Part shown: positions 47,831 through 56,719 of the stretch, in pieces
How positions within the stretch are numbered: position 1 is the first letter of the stretch
How the letters are laid out: each line of letters opens with the position of its first letter
Assembly: GCF_021389955.1 (NCBI RefSeq)
Contig: NZ_CP089980.1
Coordinates: 5,079,001-5,143,000, forward strand
Source of the DNA: Fulvivirga maritima
Lineage (GTDB): Bacteria; Bacteroidota; Bacteroidia; Cytophagales; Cyclobacteriaceae
Length of the DNA stretch: 64,000 nt
Reading direction: 5' to 3'
Made by a program: the position numbers and the translations under genes
The notes under the pieces: model-generated
What the model was told of the DNA's origin: nothing
Databases searched by the model: none
Seen by the model: the letters and a program-made list of their open reading frames with translations, nothing else

Positions 47831-48290
47831 GGTCTTCTCGCCAGCGGGAGAGGTTTATTTGTTGGTTTAAGATAGGTTCTTCAAGCACCTTCTTGCTTTT
47901 ATAATCTACTGTCTATATTCTATAGCTTGTGTTCCTTACTTTTTTACAATCGATCAAAAAAGTAACAAAAAAAGCTACATTACTTCTGAGTGCTGGCGTA
48001 GCTGTATTAGTATTTGAAATCCGTCATTCCTGAATCATGGAGCATAGCGCAATGATATCAGGAATCTCACCGTTCGGTTAGTGTTATCTGAACAGCGAGA
48101 TCCCGGCTCTTCACTTCGTTGCGGCCGGGATGACGGTAAATGATGATAGTACTTATAATGGTAATTGCGAACGCAACGAAGTGCAGTGAAGCAATCTCGA
48201 AGTTGCTTCTGCTTTCCTGTGCAGCCTACTTTCCACAACTCCCAGATTACTTGGTCATATCTTCCTCGTAATTACCAGATAGGGAAGGTT
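47831..48290. repeat. ~460-bp dispersed repeat, copy 1
   Basis: Direct copy of 49891-50348 (roughly 80-85% alike). It contains three hairpin-forming segments: ATTCCTGAATCAT…ATGATATCAGGAAT, ATCCCGGC…GCCGGGAT, and GAAGCAATCTCG…CCAGATTACTTG. The element recalls the GTCATTGCGA..GAAGCAATCTC type of dispersed repeat known in Bacteroidota and other bacteria. It fills most of the 733-base gap before the helicase gene. Confidence 0.85.
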
Positions 48291-48475
48291 TGGCTTCCAA
48301 TATCGCTTACTGTTTCCAGTCTATTAAAATGCCTTTTTTAGCTTCAACTGCATTGACGGTAATTCCTTACCAACCACCTCTACCAGCTAATGGAGTAATA
48401 ACGCAATCCTTCAACTGAATTCATCTAATAAACCATCAAAATCTTTAGCTTTGTAGTTTGCCAAAAGAGAACGAC

Positions 48476-49816
48476 ATGAATTTTGATGAATTTAAAATCA
48501 ATAATCAGTTGCGCAATGCAATTGATGAATTAGGTTTTACGGAAGCAACTGAAATCCAGGAGAAGGCCTTTCCTGTAATTGCTGCAGGAAAAGATGTAGT
48601 AGGGGTTTCTCAAACGGGTACAGGTAAAACCTTGGCCTATCTGCTGCCGTTGCTTCAGGATTTAAAATTCTCAAAGAGTCCAAACCCAAGGGTGCTTATA
48701 TTAGTGCCCACTCGTGAGCTGGTCACTCAGGTGGTTGCTGCCATTGAGAGCTTGACTACTTATATCACTATCAGAACATTAGGCATATTTGGTGAATCTA
48801 ATATCAGGTTGCAGAAAGAAGCCTTAGCCGAAGGACAAGATGTAATTGTAGCTACTCCCGGTCGACTGTACGACCTCATGCTGGCTCGTGCGGTAAGCAT
48901 GAAGGAGACAAAAAAACTGGTGATAGATGAGGTAGATGTGATGCTGGATATGGGCTTTAGAACACAGATTAACCGTTTGTTTGAACTACTGCCTTCTAAA
49001 CGTCAGAATATTATGTTTTCAGCTACCATGACTGATGAAGTGGATGAGCTGATAAAGGATTTCTTCCATCTGCCAGAGCAATTAACCGTAGCTGTTAGTG
49101 GTACGCCCTTAGAGAACATTTCACAGACGTGTTATCGTGTTTTGAATTTTAACACAAAAATCAACTTATTATCCGACTTGCTGCATGATAAGGCAACTTA
49201 TAGTAAAGTCCTTGTTTTTGTTTCCAGCAAGAGATTGGCCGATCTGTTACACGAAAAGCTGGGAGAAAATGTAGGGTCAGGCATTGGCGTTATTCATTCT
49301 AATAAAACACAAAATCATAGGCTCAGAACCGTAGAAGAGTTTGAAAGTGGGGCGTTGCGTGTACTAGTAGCTACTGACGTGATTGCGCGTGGATTGGATT
49401 TTCAGAAAGTGAGCCATGTGATTAATATGGATACGCCAAAATTCCCTGAGAACTACATGCATCGTATTGGTAGAACAGGTAGAGCTTCTGAAAAAGGAGA
49501 GGCCATACTTTTTTATACCGATCAGGAAATTACAGAAAAAGAAGCCATAGAACACCTGATGGGCTTAAGAATTGAAGAGTTAGAGTTTCCCGAAGAAGTA
49601 ACCATTAATCATGAGCTAATACCTGAAGAGCGACCAAAAGAAAAACAAGGTAGCTATGGAAAGCACAATAAAATAAAGACTAAGGTAAAAGATGCTGAGA
49701 AGAAGCCTAAAAATATGAAAGTAAACTCAGGCAGTTCTTACAAAGCAAAAATAGCAGCTAAGTATAAGAAGCCTAAAACCAGAGGAGATAAAAATCAGAA
49801 TAAGAAGAAGAGGTAG
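48476..49816 (+). CDS. DEAD-box RNA helicase (motif II DEVD)
   Basis: 446 residues from ATG 48476; the frame is open from a TTG at 48458. Motifs in order are the Q motif (FTEATEIQEKAFP), Walker A QTGTGKT (46-52), PTRELVTQV, TPGRL, motif II IDEVD (DEVD at 151-154 in place of DEAD), FSATM, RGLDF and HRIGRTGRA. A Lys-rich tail (about 385-446, KEKQGSYGKHNKIKTKVKD…) is typical of RhlE-like Bacteroidota helicases and would bind RNA. ATP-dependent RNA unwinding in ribosome assembly or decay is inferred. A TAGCTTTG box at 48446-48453 may be its promoter. It is flanked on both sides by 460-bp direct repeats. Confidence 0.95.
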   Translation: MNFDEFKINNQLRNAIDELGFTEATEIQEKAFPVIAAGKDVVGVSQTGTGKTLAYLLPLLQDLKFSKSPNPRVLILVPTRELVTQVVAAIESLTTYITIRTLGIFGESNIRLQKEALAEGQDVIVATPGRLYDLMLARAVSMKETKKLVIDEVDVMLDMGFRTQINRLFELLPSKRQNIMFSATMTDEVDELIKDFFHLPEQLTVAVSGTPLENISQTCYRVLNFNTKINLLSDLLHDKATYSKVLVFVSSKRLADLLHEKLGENVGSGIGVIHSNKTQNHRLRTVEEFESGALRVLVATDVIARGLDFQKVSHVINMDTPKFPENYMHRIGRTGRASEKGEAILFYTDQEITEKEAIEHLMGLRIEELEFPEEVTINHELIPEERPKEKQGSYGKHNKIKTKVKDAEKKPKNMKVNSGSSYKAKIAAKYKKPKTRGDKNQNKKKR

Positions 49817-49890
49817 TGTTATTTGTAACAGCGTAAGCTTGGATTTAAACGCATCATTAGAATTAACTTAATCTCCTCCCTAAAATCCGG

Positions 49891-50348
49891 GGTCTTCTCA
49901 TCGGTAGGAGAGATCTATTGATTGGTTTAAGGAAAGCTTTTCAAACAGCTGTTTGCTTGGTTAATCCACTGTCTACATTCTATAGCTTAGGTTCTTTACT
50001 TTTTTGCAATCGATCAAAAAAAGTAACAAAAAAGCTACATTACCTCTGAACTCAGGCGTGTCTGTAATAGCATTTGAAAGCCGTCATTCCTGAATCATGG
50101 AGCATAGCGCAATGATATCAGGAATCTCACTGTTCGGTTAGTGCTATCTGAACAGCGAGATCCCTGCTCTTCACTTCGTTTCGGCAGGGATGACGGTAAA
50201 TGATGATAGTATTATAATGGTAATTGCGAACGAAACGAAGTGTAGTGAAGTAATCTCGAAGTAGCTTCTGCAGACCAGAGCAGTCCGCTTTCCATAGCTC
50301 CGAGATTACTTCGTCATATCTTCCTCGTAATTACCAGATAGGGAAGGT
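49891..50348. repeat. ~460-bp dispersed repeat, copy 2
   Basis: Same orientation as copy 1. The central stem is ATCCCTGC…GCAGGGAT, where copy 1 has ATCCCGGC…GCCGGGAT, so a G-C pair has become a T-A pair with the stem kept. The third stem is perfect here (GAAGTAATCTCG…CGAGATTACTTC). It occupies most of the 715-base gap after the helicase gene; 50349-50531 is AT-rich leader DNA. Confidence 0.85.
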
Positions 50349-50531
50349 GACGATGCCACTGTAATGATTATAATCAAATTCCTTATTCCTGAAGCATAAC
50401 CGCTTATTCTTAATAAGAAGAATATCAATTCATCAAATCTTATAGCGCAACTTTTTGTTATTTAGAATTCACAAACTAAATATTCACAAAAAATAGCTTA
50501 CACTTGTTCTCTGTTTTAAAACCATACTGCT

Positions 50532-51203
50532 TTGCATGAACTGAAAACTATCAATTTATATCATATTCCATTTGAGGAAATATTTCTAAAAATCAGGAGT
50601 GGTTTCCCTCATTATGAATATGATTTCAAGAAGCACCTTATTCACCTCAAGGATGAAAATTTTGATAGAGTAGGCTTTGTTCGCTTGCCATTGCATCTTG
50701 TAATTAATGACCAATTACGAGTTTTAGATGAATTGGCTACGGTGCTTTATGTAAGTATAGAATCTGGCTATGCTGCCATTTGTATTATGGAAGGTAAGGA
50801 AAATGATTATCACACTACCTTTTCGGCATATATGACTCGGAAGAAGCAGGGCTTTAGTCAAATCAAATATTTAAATAAAAAGGGGAAATCAAGAGCAGGT
50901 TCACGTGTGCGGCTGGCGGCTACCACGGAGTTTTTTGAGAATATTAATATCACTCTTACAGACTTGTTTGAAGACTATGAATTTGATAGAATCGCCTTAA
51001 ATTGTAATTCAACCCTGATTCCTTATCTCTATAATGCTAAAGAACCTTGCCCTTTTGATAAGAAAGATGAACGGCTTTATAAAATACCAGTGCATATTCC
51101 ACAGTCTAACTATACTAACCTGGATGCAGCAATTAAAAAACTGATGGCTCCTATGCTTTTTTATGATGAAGAAGATAAAGATATGTTTGAGTTATTCATC
51201 TGA
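50532..51203 (+). CDS. Bacterial Vms1/ANKZF1-like release factor (VLRF1 family)
   Basis: 223 residues; the start is a TTG at 50532 because no in-frame ATG precedes the conserved region. Residues 94-125 show the hallmark of the Vms1/ANKZF1 domain: HTTF..Y.TRKKQGFSQ (Gln110) followed by KGKSRAGSRVRL. In eukaryotic Vms1 the matching KKQGGSQ loop and glutamine cleave peptidyl-tRNA on stalled 60S subunits. The later PYLYNAKEPCPFDKKDERLYKIPV fits the family's C-terminal half. The second Gly of the GGSQ loop is Phe here. A role in ribosome rescue, releasing nascent chains, is inferred. It stands alone before the DUF1456 gene (72 bases). Confidence 0.7.
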   Translation: MHELKTINLYHIPFEEIFLKIRSGFPHYEYDFKKHLIHLKDENFDRVGFVRLPLHLVINDQLRVLDELATVLYVSIESGYAAICIMEGKENDYHTTFSAYMTRKKQGFSQIKYLNKKGKSRAGSRVRLAATTEFFENINITLTDLFEDYEFDRIALNCNSTLIPYLYNAKEPCPFDKKDERLYKIPVHIPQSNYTNLDAAIKKLMAPMLFYDEEDKDMFELFI

Positions 51204-51246
51204 TGGCACTTTCCCTGAATGTCTGCGCATTGACCATAAAAAATCA

Positions 51247-51254
51247 TAACTTTG
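51247..51254 (+). promoter_or_regulatory. -7 promoter element of the DUF1456 gene
   Basis: TAACTTTG matches TAnnTTTG and lies 22 bases before ATG 51276. A TTG at 51230-51232 is nearer than the usual 19 bases, so the upstream box is uncertain. Confidence 0.5.
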
Positions 51255-51275
51255 CGCCTCAATTCAGACATATCT

Positions 51276-51542
51276 ATGCTTACTAATAACGATATACTTA
51301 AAAAACTAAGAGTAGCCCACAAACTAAGAGATGAACAAATTATTGAAATACTGGAAAAGGTAGATTTCAAAATAACTAAGGGGGCTCTGGGCGATATGTT
51401 TAGAAGTGAAGATCACCCGAAGTTTGTAGAAGCTGGCGACCAGATCTTAAGAAATTTTCTTGATGGCCTGATTATTCATTTAAGAGGAGAGAGGCCGAAA
51501 AAGGAAATTAAGAAAGGGGTGATCAGTAAAAAGAATTCATAA
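51276..51542 (+). CDS. DUF1456 (YehS-like) family protein, single-repeat form
   Basis: 88 residues from ATG 51276. LTNNDILKKLRVAHKLRDEQIIEIL is the start of the DUF1456/YehS family, ending in LRNFLDGLIIHLRG as in the family's repeat. E. coli YehS has two such repeats in about 150 residues; here only one is present, followed by a Lys-rich tail. The function of the family is unknown. The presence of a -7 box and short leader suggests a transcript of its own. Confidence 0.8.
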   Translation: MLTNNDILKKLRVAHKLRDEQIIEILEKVDFKITKGALGDMFRSEDHPKFVEAGDQILRNFLDGLIIHLRGERPKKEIKKGVISKKNS

Positions 51543-51616
51543 TTAACTGAATATTAATATTTTAATGATTCGTTATTCAATGATTCTCTAATTCAAACCT
51601 TATTCTATATCTTGAA

Positions 51617-52312
51617 TTAAGCCTTACTTAGTACTTTGTTAAGCAAGCAGCCTTCAACGATATCATCACCTCTACGATAGGAGTTGAGAATCTTAAACGA
51701 GCCTTGAGCCAGCTTCCTTCTCACAGCTCTTCTTTCACCTTTTACCCGGGCAATTTTCATATTATCATAGTTAGTGGTTTTATGGCGCATCCAGGCGATA
51801 ACAGCTTTGCCAGCCCTTTCTTCTATAGGAATCATGGCGGTGCGAGCCACAGTGCCACTGCCTACAGGAATAGCATGTTCCGTAACCAAGTGGGCCATTT
51901 TTGATTCAAAGGCCTTATATTTAGAATGAAAATTCAGATGTTTTTTGACCGCTTGCTCAAATTCTAGTTTATAAGCCGCCTGCTTCTTGTCTCTCGACTT
52001 GGCAGCGCTTGCCTTTTTCTTTTCGTAATCAGGAGCAGCTCGCATGGCATCTACCGCTTTTTTGGCTTCAGCAATATGTTCAGCCGGAGCCCAAATTCCC
52101 AATGACTGTATTCGTCTGCCTTTCTTTACCTGTACCCTCCAGAAATCTCCTTTAGCAGTAACTTTTCGGGTTACAGCCGCATCGCCTGCAGGCAGAAATG
52201 TCCAGCCTTTGGGAGGTTGTTCTGGTAAACCAAATTCATTAATAACATTCCCATTTTCACCGGGACTCATGATTCTGGGGTTGGGCATAGAGATTAGTTT
52301 TTGAGGGCGCAA
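51617..52312 (-). CDS. DUF2293 domain-containing protein
   Basis: 231 residues, basic. The C-terminal part (about 150-215) matches DUF2293: a helical AWMRHKTTNYDNMKIARVKGERRAVRRKLA block. The N-terminal part (about 25-75) has WTFLPAGDAAVTRKV and WRVQVKKGRRIQSLGIWAP, a small beta domain, joined by an Ala/Lys-rich helix. The function is not known; the basic charge suggests nucleic-acid contact. An ATG 24 bases into the frame (MPNPRIMSPG) is an alternative start. Confidence 0.75.
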   Translation of the reverse strand: MRPQKLISMPNPRIMSPGENGNVINEFGLPEQPPKGWTFLPAGDAAVTRKVTAKGDFWRVQVKKGRRIQSLGIWAPAEHIAEAKKAVDAMRAAPDYEKKKASAAKSRDKKQAAYKLEFEQAVKKHLNFHSKYKAFESKMAHLVTEHAIPVGSGTVARTAMIPIEERAGKAVIAWMRHKTTNYDNMKIARVKGERRAVRRKLAQGSFKILNSYRRGDDIVEGCLLNKVLSKA

Positions 52313-52427
52313 AGTTAGACAGAAAATCCTATGATAATATTAAAGATGTTAGTCAATCTTAGTACCCAATGAGGTCATTTTACTTGTGGAAGGAATGTAT
52401 CCTGATATAATTCTATACGCATCAATG

Positions 52428-52457
52428 TTGCATTTACATAAAATTGAACTACTTTTG
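52428..52457 (+). promoter_or_regulatory. Promoter of the DUF1624 gene
   Basis: TTG (52428-52430), 19 bases, then TACTTTTG (52450-52457): a full match to the Bacteroidota consensus, 53 bases before the ATG. Confidence 0.65.
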
Positions 52458-52510
52458 CACTTCCTTTTAGCAATACGCAACGAATTCGCTAAAATCATAC
52501 TTTAATACAA

Positions 52511-53665
52511 ATGGAAAGAGAATTAAAAAGCGGTGGTAGAATCTCTTCAATAGATATATTGAGAGGATTAGTGATGATGATTATGTTAGTAGATCATACT
52601 AGGGAACGCTTTTTCTTGCATCAGCAGGTGCTCGATCCTATGGATGTAGAAAGCACAGATCCGGGCTTATTTTTTACGCGCCTTTCCGCCCATTTGTGCG
52701 CACCAGTTTTTGTTTTTCTTACAGGTCTTTCTGCTTGGCTTTATGCGCACCCATTAAATAAAGAACCGCGTTCTGCCTCCTCATTTCTACTAAAAAGAGG
52801 CCTTTTTCTTATTTTAGTTGAGGTTACTGTAGTTAATTTCTCTTGGTTTGGAGCATATCACACGGTCTACTTGCAGGTTATTTGGGCCATTGGGCTGAGT
52901 ATGATTGCGCTTTCCATTTTAAGTAAATTGCCAAGATGGTGTATTGGTTTGTTAGGTTTTATAATAGTGTTCGGACATAATGCACTTACTCATATTAATT
53001 TTCAACCAGAAGAAAGCGGCTATTTCCTATGGACTATTCTGCATGATAGAGGCTACTTGATTGCGGACGGGGCCGTGAATGTTAAAGTTTCATATCCTGT
53101 GTTACCATGGATAGGCGTTATAGCCTTAGGATACTTTGCAGGGCCATTATTTAACGCGGCTTTAAAACCGAAAAAAAGGCATCAATACCTCATAATGATT
53201 GGAACACTATTATTTGCTCTCCTTTTTATTTTGAGGGGCTTTAATCTTTATGGGGAAACTGAAGACTGGGTGATTCATGAGCGCTTCATGTTCACAGTCA
53301 TGGACTTTCTTAATTATACCAAATATCCTCCTTCACTTGATTTTATACTGCTGACTTTGGGTATTGGTATGTTTCTTCTTCTGGGGTTTGAGAAAATGCA
53401 TTCAAGCTCCAAGTGGTCTAAAATATTAAGGACATATGGATCAGCCCCTATGTTTTTCTATATTATTCATTTGTATGTATTGCTAATTATATATCAGATC
53501 TGTGTGGCCGTATTCGGTATAAATCATGGAAGCTACTTTGGTGTAGATCATGTATGGCAAGTATGGGTGATCAGTTTTATCTTGTTTGCACTGCTTTACT
53601 ATCCAACAAAGAAGTTTGCTCAGTTCAAAAAAAGAAGTTCATCCCAATTATTAAAATATTTCTAG
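52511..53665 (+). CDS. DUF1624 / heparan-alpha-glucosaminide N-acetyltransferase-like membrane protein
   Basis: 384 residues with about ten membrane helices. The N-terminal RISSIDILRGLVMMIMLVDHTRER is the hallmark of the DUF1624/YeiB-HGSNAT group, with the conserved His of VDHTRE and FLTGLSAWLY following. The group contains transmembrane acyltransferases that move acetyl groups across the membrane onto sugars. The substrate here is unknown. It has its own promoter. The C-terminal helices (FYIIHLYVLLIIYQICV) keep the second conserved His. Confidence 0.88.
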   Translation: MERELKSGGRISSIDILRGLVMMIMLVDHTRERFFLHQQVLDPMDVESTDPGLFFTRLSAHLCAPVFVFLTGLSAWLYAHPLNKEPRSASSFLLKRGLFLILVEVTVVNFSWFGAYHTVYLQVIWAIGLSMIALSILSKLPRWCIGLLGFIIVFGHNALTHINFQPEESGYFLWTILHDRGYLIADGAVNVKVSYPVLPWIGVIALGYFAGPLFNAALKPKKRHQYLIMIGTLLFALLFILRGFNLYGETEDWVIHERFMFTVMDFLNYTKYPPSLDFILLTLGIGMFLLLGFEKMHSSSKWSKILRTYGSAPMFFYIIHLYVLLIIYQICVAVFGINHGSYFGVDHVWQVWVISFILFALLYYPTKKFAQFKKRSSSQLLKYF

Positions 53666-53797
53666 TTTTTTCATTAGATGATAGGTAGTCGTCAGTTTTC
53701 TATGCAGCATTTAGTGATTATTAACATTATTTAATGAACTGTTCTGTGGCTTTTTCGTATTTTAAGTTAGTTTTATGGAAAAATTAATGTTACAACA

Positions 53798-54901
53798 ATG
53801 AATGTGAAAGCAGCAGTAATAAACGAGACAGGAGGTAGGTTTAACATTGAAGACATTCAATTAGATCAGCAACTTGGCCCTAACGATATTTTAGTAAAGG
53901 TAGTGGCCACGGGTATCTGTCATACCGATTTGATTATGCGTGATGACTATTTCCCTTTTCCTAAGCCAGCGGTATTTGGTCATGAAGGATCAGGAATAGT
54001 GGAGCAAGTAGGAAGCGCTGTTACCAAAGTAGAGGCAGGAGATCATGTAGTAATGGCTCCGGCTAGTTGCGGTAAATGTGAAAATTGTGTAGAAGGACAC
54101 CCCGCTTATTGTCTGAACTTTATGGAGCTTAACTTTGGCGGACATAAGCATGATGGTAGCTGCCCATATCATAACCATGAAGGTAAAGAAATGGGATCAG
54201 GCTTCTTTGGCCAGTCATCTTTTGCTAATTACTCATTAGTTAAAGAAAATAATGTAGTAAAAGTAGATAAAGACGTGCCTATTGAGCTCCTTGGGCCTCT
54301 GGGTTGTGGATTCCAAACCGGTAGTGGTACAGTACTTAATTTCTTAAACGCAAGACCTGGAGATAGCATAGTGGTAGTAGGAGTAGGGGCTGTAGGTCTT
54401 AGTGCTATTATGGCGGCTAAGCTGGCAGGTTGTACCACCATTGTAGCTGCAGATATTCATGATAGCCGATTGGAACTGGCTAAAGAACTAGGCGCTACGC
54501 ATACCATTAACAGTAAAGACCAGAAAATATCTGATTATGTGCTTTCAGAAATAGCTCCTAAAGGGCTTGATTATGGTTTAGACACCACCGGAAGAAACGC
54601 CGTGATCAGTGATGCCATGGGAGCCGTTAAGATTAAAGGTCACATGACTATAGTGCTGGTTGCAGCTGAAAAATTAGAACTCGATGCTCCGGTAATTCAA
54701 ACAGGTAAGAGCATTTCATTTGTAAATGAAGGAGATAGTAATCCTGATGTTTACATACCGAAACTCATAGAACTATACAAAGCAGGGTTATTCCCTTTTG
54801 ATAAACTCGTTAAATACTATGAGTTCGAAGAATTTAATAAGGCGGTAGAAGATGCTGAAAAAGGCACTACTATTAAAGCTATTATTAAAATGCCATCTTA
54901 A
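53798..54901 (+). CDS. Zinc-dependent alcohol dehydrogenase (aryl/benzyl-alcohol type)
   Basis: 367 residues of the medium-chain dehydrogenase family. Catalytic zinc ligands are in TGICHTDLI (Cys) and FGHEGSG (His-Glu). The structural-zinc lobe CGKCENCVEGHPAYC has four cysteines. The Rossmann loop is VGVGAVGLSAIMAAK, with Asp in VAADIHDSRLELAKELGA, suggesting NAD(H). The match is to the group of aryl-alcohol dehydrogenases and class III-like enzymes. It oxidises an alcohol or reduces an aldehyde in the cytoplasm; the substrate is unknown. Monocistronic with a terminator at 54929. Confidence 0.93.
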   Translation: MNVKAAVINETGGRFNIEDIQLDQQLGPNDILVKVVATGICHTDLIMRDDYFPFPKPAVFGHEGSGIVEQVGSAVTKVEAGDHVVMAPASCGKCENCVEGHPAYCLNFMELNFGGHKHDGSCPYHNHEGKEMGSGFFGQSSFANYSLVKENNVVKVDKDVPIELLGPLGCGFQTGSGTVLNFLNARPGDSIVVVGVGAVGLSAIMAAKLAGCTTIVAADIHDSRLELAKELGATHTINSKDQKISDYVLSEIAPKGLDYGLDTTGRNAVISDAMGAVKIKGHMTIVLVAAEKLELDAPVIQTGKSISFVNEGDSNPDVYIPKLIELYKAGLFPFDKLVKYYEFEEFNKAVEDAEKGTTIKAIIKMPS

Positions 54902-54928
54902 TGGAGGCTTAATATCACCCATCATTTA

Positions 54929-54956
54929 AAAGCAGCTCACAAGGCTGCTTTTTGTG
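54929..54956 (+). terminator. Terminator of the alcohol dehydrogenase gene
   Basis: AAAGCAGC-TCACAAG-GCTGCTTT followed by TTGTGTTTTTT, about 28 bases after the stop. Confidence 0.85.
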
Positions 54957-55159
54957 TTTTTTGCCCTTTGCTATTATTAATGATTTTACTTTATACTTAT
55001 TTATGGTGATTTATTAGAGTAAGCGTATATCTAGTTTTGAGCTTTCTTATTAAAACAGAATAGGATGACTCAAGCAACATGTTTAAAGACTGGTACTGCT
55101 AATAGTAACGACGCTGCTCATGTCTTCCTTGTATTTGATTTACTTGAAAACCTAATTAA

Positions 55160-56083
55160 ATGAGGAGACTTTACATTTTTTCGTTACTGGCATTTTTTCT
55201 ATTTCTTTCCAATACCAGTTGGGCTCAGCAAAGGCCAGCCTTATCTACTTATACTTATAGCATGATGACCATCAACCCGGCATATAGCGGGTATTATGGA
55301 GTTACTGATGTCTCTTTAGGGGCAGGCTCATCTATTCCACATGTTGATGGAGCTCCGCAGTATATTAATGCTACGGTAAACGGATTACTGCCCGGTTATA
55401 GAAAAAACATGGGCTTAGGTGGCGGACTGGCTTATGATAAAATAGGAGTCACTTCTACCACTGATGTTTATGTGAGTTATGCTTATAAGCTGATTTCTCA
55501 AAACAAAAACTCGTATACTAGCAATGGCTTCTATCCTAAAGTATTGTCATTTGGCCTGCAAGCGGGTTTCAGCAATGTAAGAGAAGACCTGCTAAGCCTG
55601 GGCATGTATGATGATCCTAACTTCGCCAGCAATATTAATGAAACAGTACCGTACTTTGGCGTAGGTTTGTTTTTTAGTTGCAGAAATTTTTATTTGGGTA
55701 TTTCCTCTCCAAGGTTATATCATTCCTTTTTCAGCGAAGGAGATTTAAACATGCAAAACCATTATTACCTGCAGGGAGGTTATAAAACAGCACTTAATCA
55801 TAAGACATTTTTGAAAACGGCCCTTTTGGTGAGAAATGTAGAAGGAGCCCCTATGCAATTTGATACCAATGCCATAGTTGAATTTAACAACCTGTTTGAA
55901 ATAGGCGCAGGCTACCAAACCGCCAAAGGGCTAAATTTCACCACAGCGCTGCACCTGGGTAAATCTATGCGATTAGTATATTATTTTGATTTAGGGCTCA
56001 ATGAAAATCAACCAGAAGAACTTAATAATACCAGTGGTATCTTGTTAAGCATTAGGCCAGCAGGTGGTTTTAAGCATAATTAA
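55160..56083 (+). CDS. PorP/SprF family type IX secretion system outer-membrane protein
   Basis: 307 residues with a signal peptide (MRRLYIFSLLAFFLFLSNTSWAQ) and the PorP/SprF signature ALSTYTYSMMTINPAYSGYYGV (cited in part), with GLGGGLAYDKIGVTS and SFGLQAGFSNV. It is an outer-membrane barrel that attaches or helps export a specific T9SS cargo with a type B sorting domain. The likely cargo is the large protein at 58960-62779. The stop overlaps the end of the convergent response regulator gene by four bases. Confidence 0.93.
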   Translation: MRRLYIFSLLAFFLFLSNTSWAQQRPALSTYTYSMMTINPAYSGYYGVTDVSLGAGSSIPHVDGAPQYINATVNGLLPGYRKNMGLGGGLAYDKIGVTSTTDVYVSYAYKLISQNKNSYTSNGFYPKVLSFGLQAGFSNVREDLLSLGMYDDPNFASNINETVPYFGVGLFFSCRNFYLGISSPRLYHSFFSEGDLNMQNHYYLQGGYKTALNHKTFLKTALLVRNVEGAPMQFDTNAIVEFNNLFEIGAGYQTAKGLNFTTALHLGKSMRLVYYFDLGLNENQPEELNNTSGILLSIRPAGGFKHN

Positions 56084-56718
56084 TCTAATAACTGATTTTC
56101 TACTGCATAACGAACCAGTCCTGCTGTATTTTTAACATTCAGCTTAGTAAGCAGATTTCTTCTATGCGTATTCACCGTATTTTGGCTGATAAAGATTTTA
56201 TCGGCTATTTCCTGAGTGGTATACTCTTCGGCAATTAGGCGTAGTATTCCTATTTCCTTTTTGCTTAAACGAGGCTGCTCAGGAAGGCTTTTTCGCTCAA
56301 AGGCATTTTTAATATAAAGGTCTTTTACGTCCTTAGAGAAGTAGTTGCCTCCATTATGGATGGTTTCAATGGCCTTTATCAATTCGTCTTTAGCTGTATT
56401 TTTCAATAGATAGCCATCAACTTCATATTTTACTCCACGACTTATGGACTGAATATCACCATGAGAGCTGAGGATAAGCGTATTGGTATCAGGGTATTTT
56501 TTCTTAATAGCTACGCATAGATCCAGACCATTGATCTCAGGCATACTGATATCACAGATAACCAGGTTAATCTGATGCTCTTCTAACAATCTATAGGCCT
56601 CTTTGTCATTACCAGCGGTGCCTATAATCTCGAAATTAGGTACATCTTCTAATAAGGAGCTGATGCCTTCGAGAAATATTTTATGATCGTCTATGATGAT
56701 TATGCTAATTTTTTCCAT
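56080..56718 (-). CDS. LuxR-family (NarL-type) response regulator
   Basis: 212 residues. Receiver domain with Asp10-Asp11, phosphoacceptor Asp56 in LVICDISMPEING, and Lys in YLLKNTA. The LuxR helix-turn-helix (about 145-205) has LSKKEIGILRLIAEEYTTQEIADKIF and SQNTVNTHRRNLLTKL. One base separates it from the kinase gene upstream, so the two form a two-component pair. It probably controls genes near by such as PorP and its cargo, but no binding site can be shown. Confidence 0.93.
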   Translation of the reverse strand: MEKISIIIIDDHKIFLEGISSLLEDVPNFEIIGTAGNDKEAYRLLEEHQINLVICDISMPEINGLDLCVAIKKKYPDTNTLILSSHGDIQSISRGVKYEVDGYLLKNTAKDELIKAIETIHNGGNYFSKDVKDLYIKNAFERKSLPEQPRLSKKEIGILRLIAEEYTTQEIADKIFISQNTVNTHRRNLLTKLNVKNTAGLVRYAVENQLLD

Positions 56719-56719
56719 C

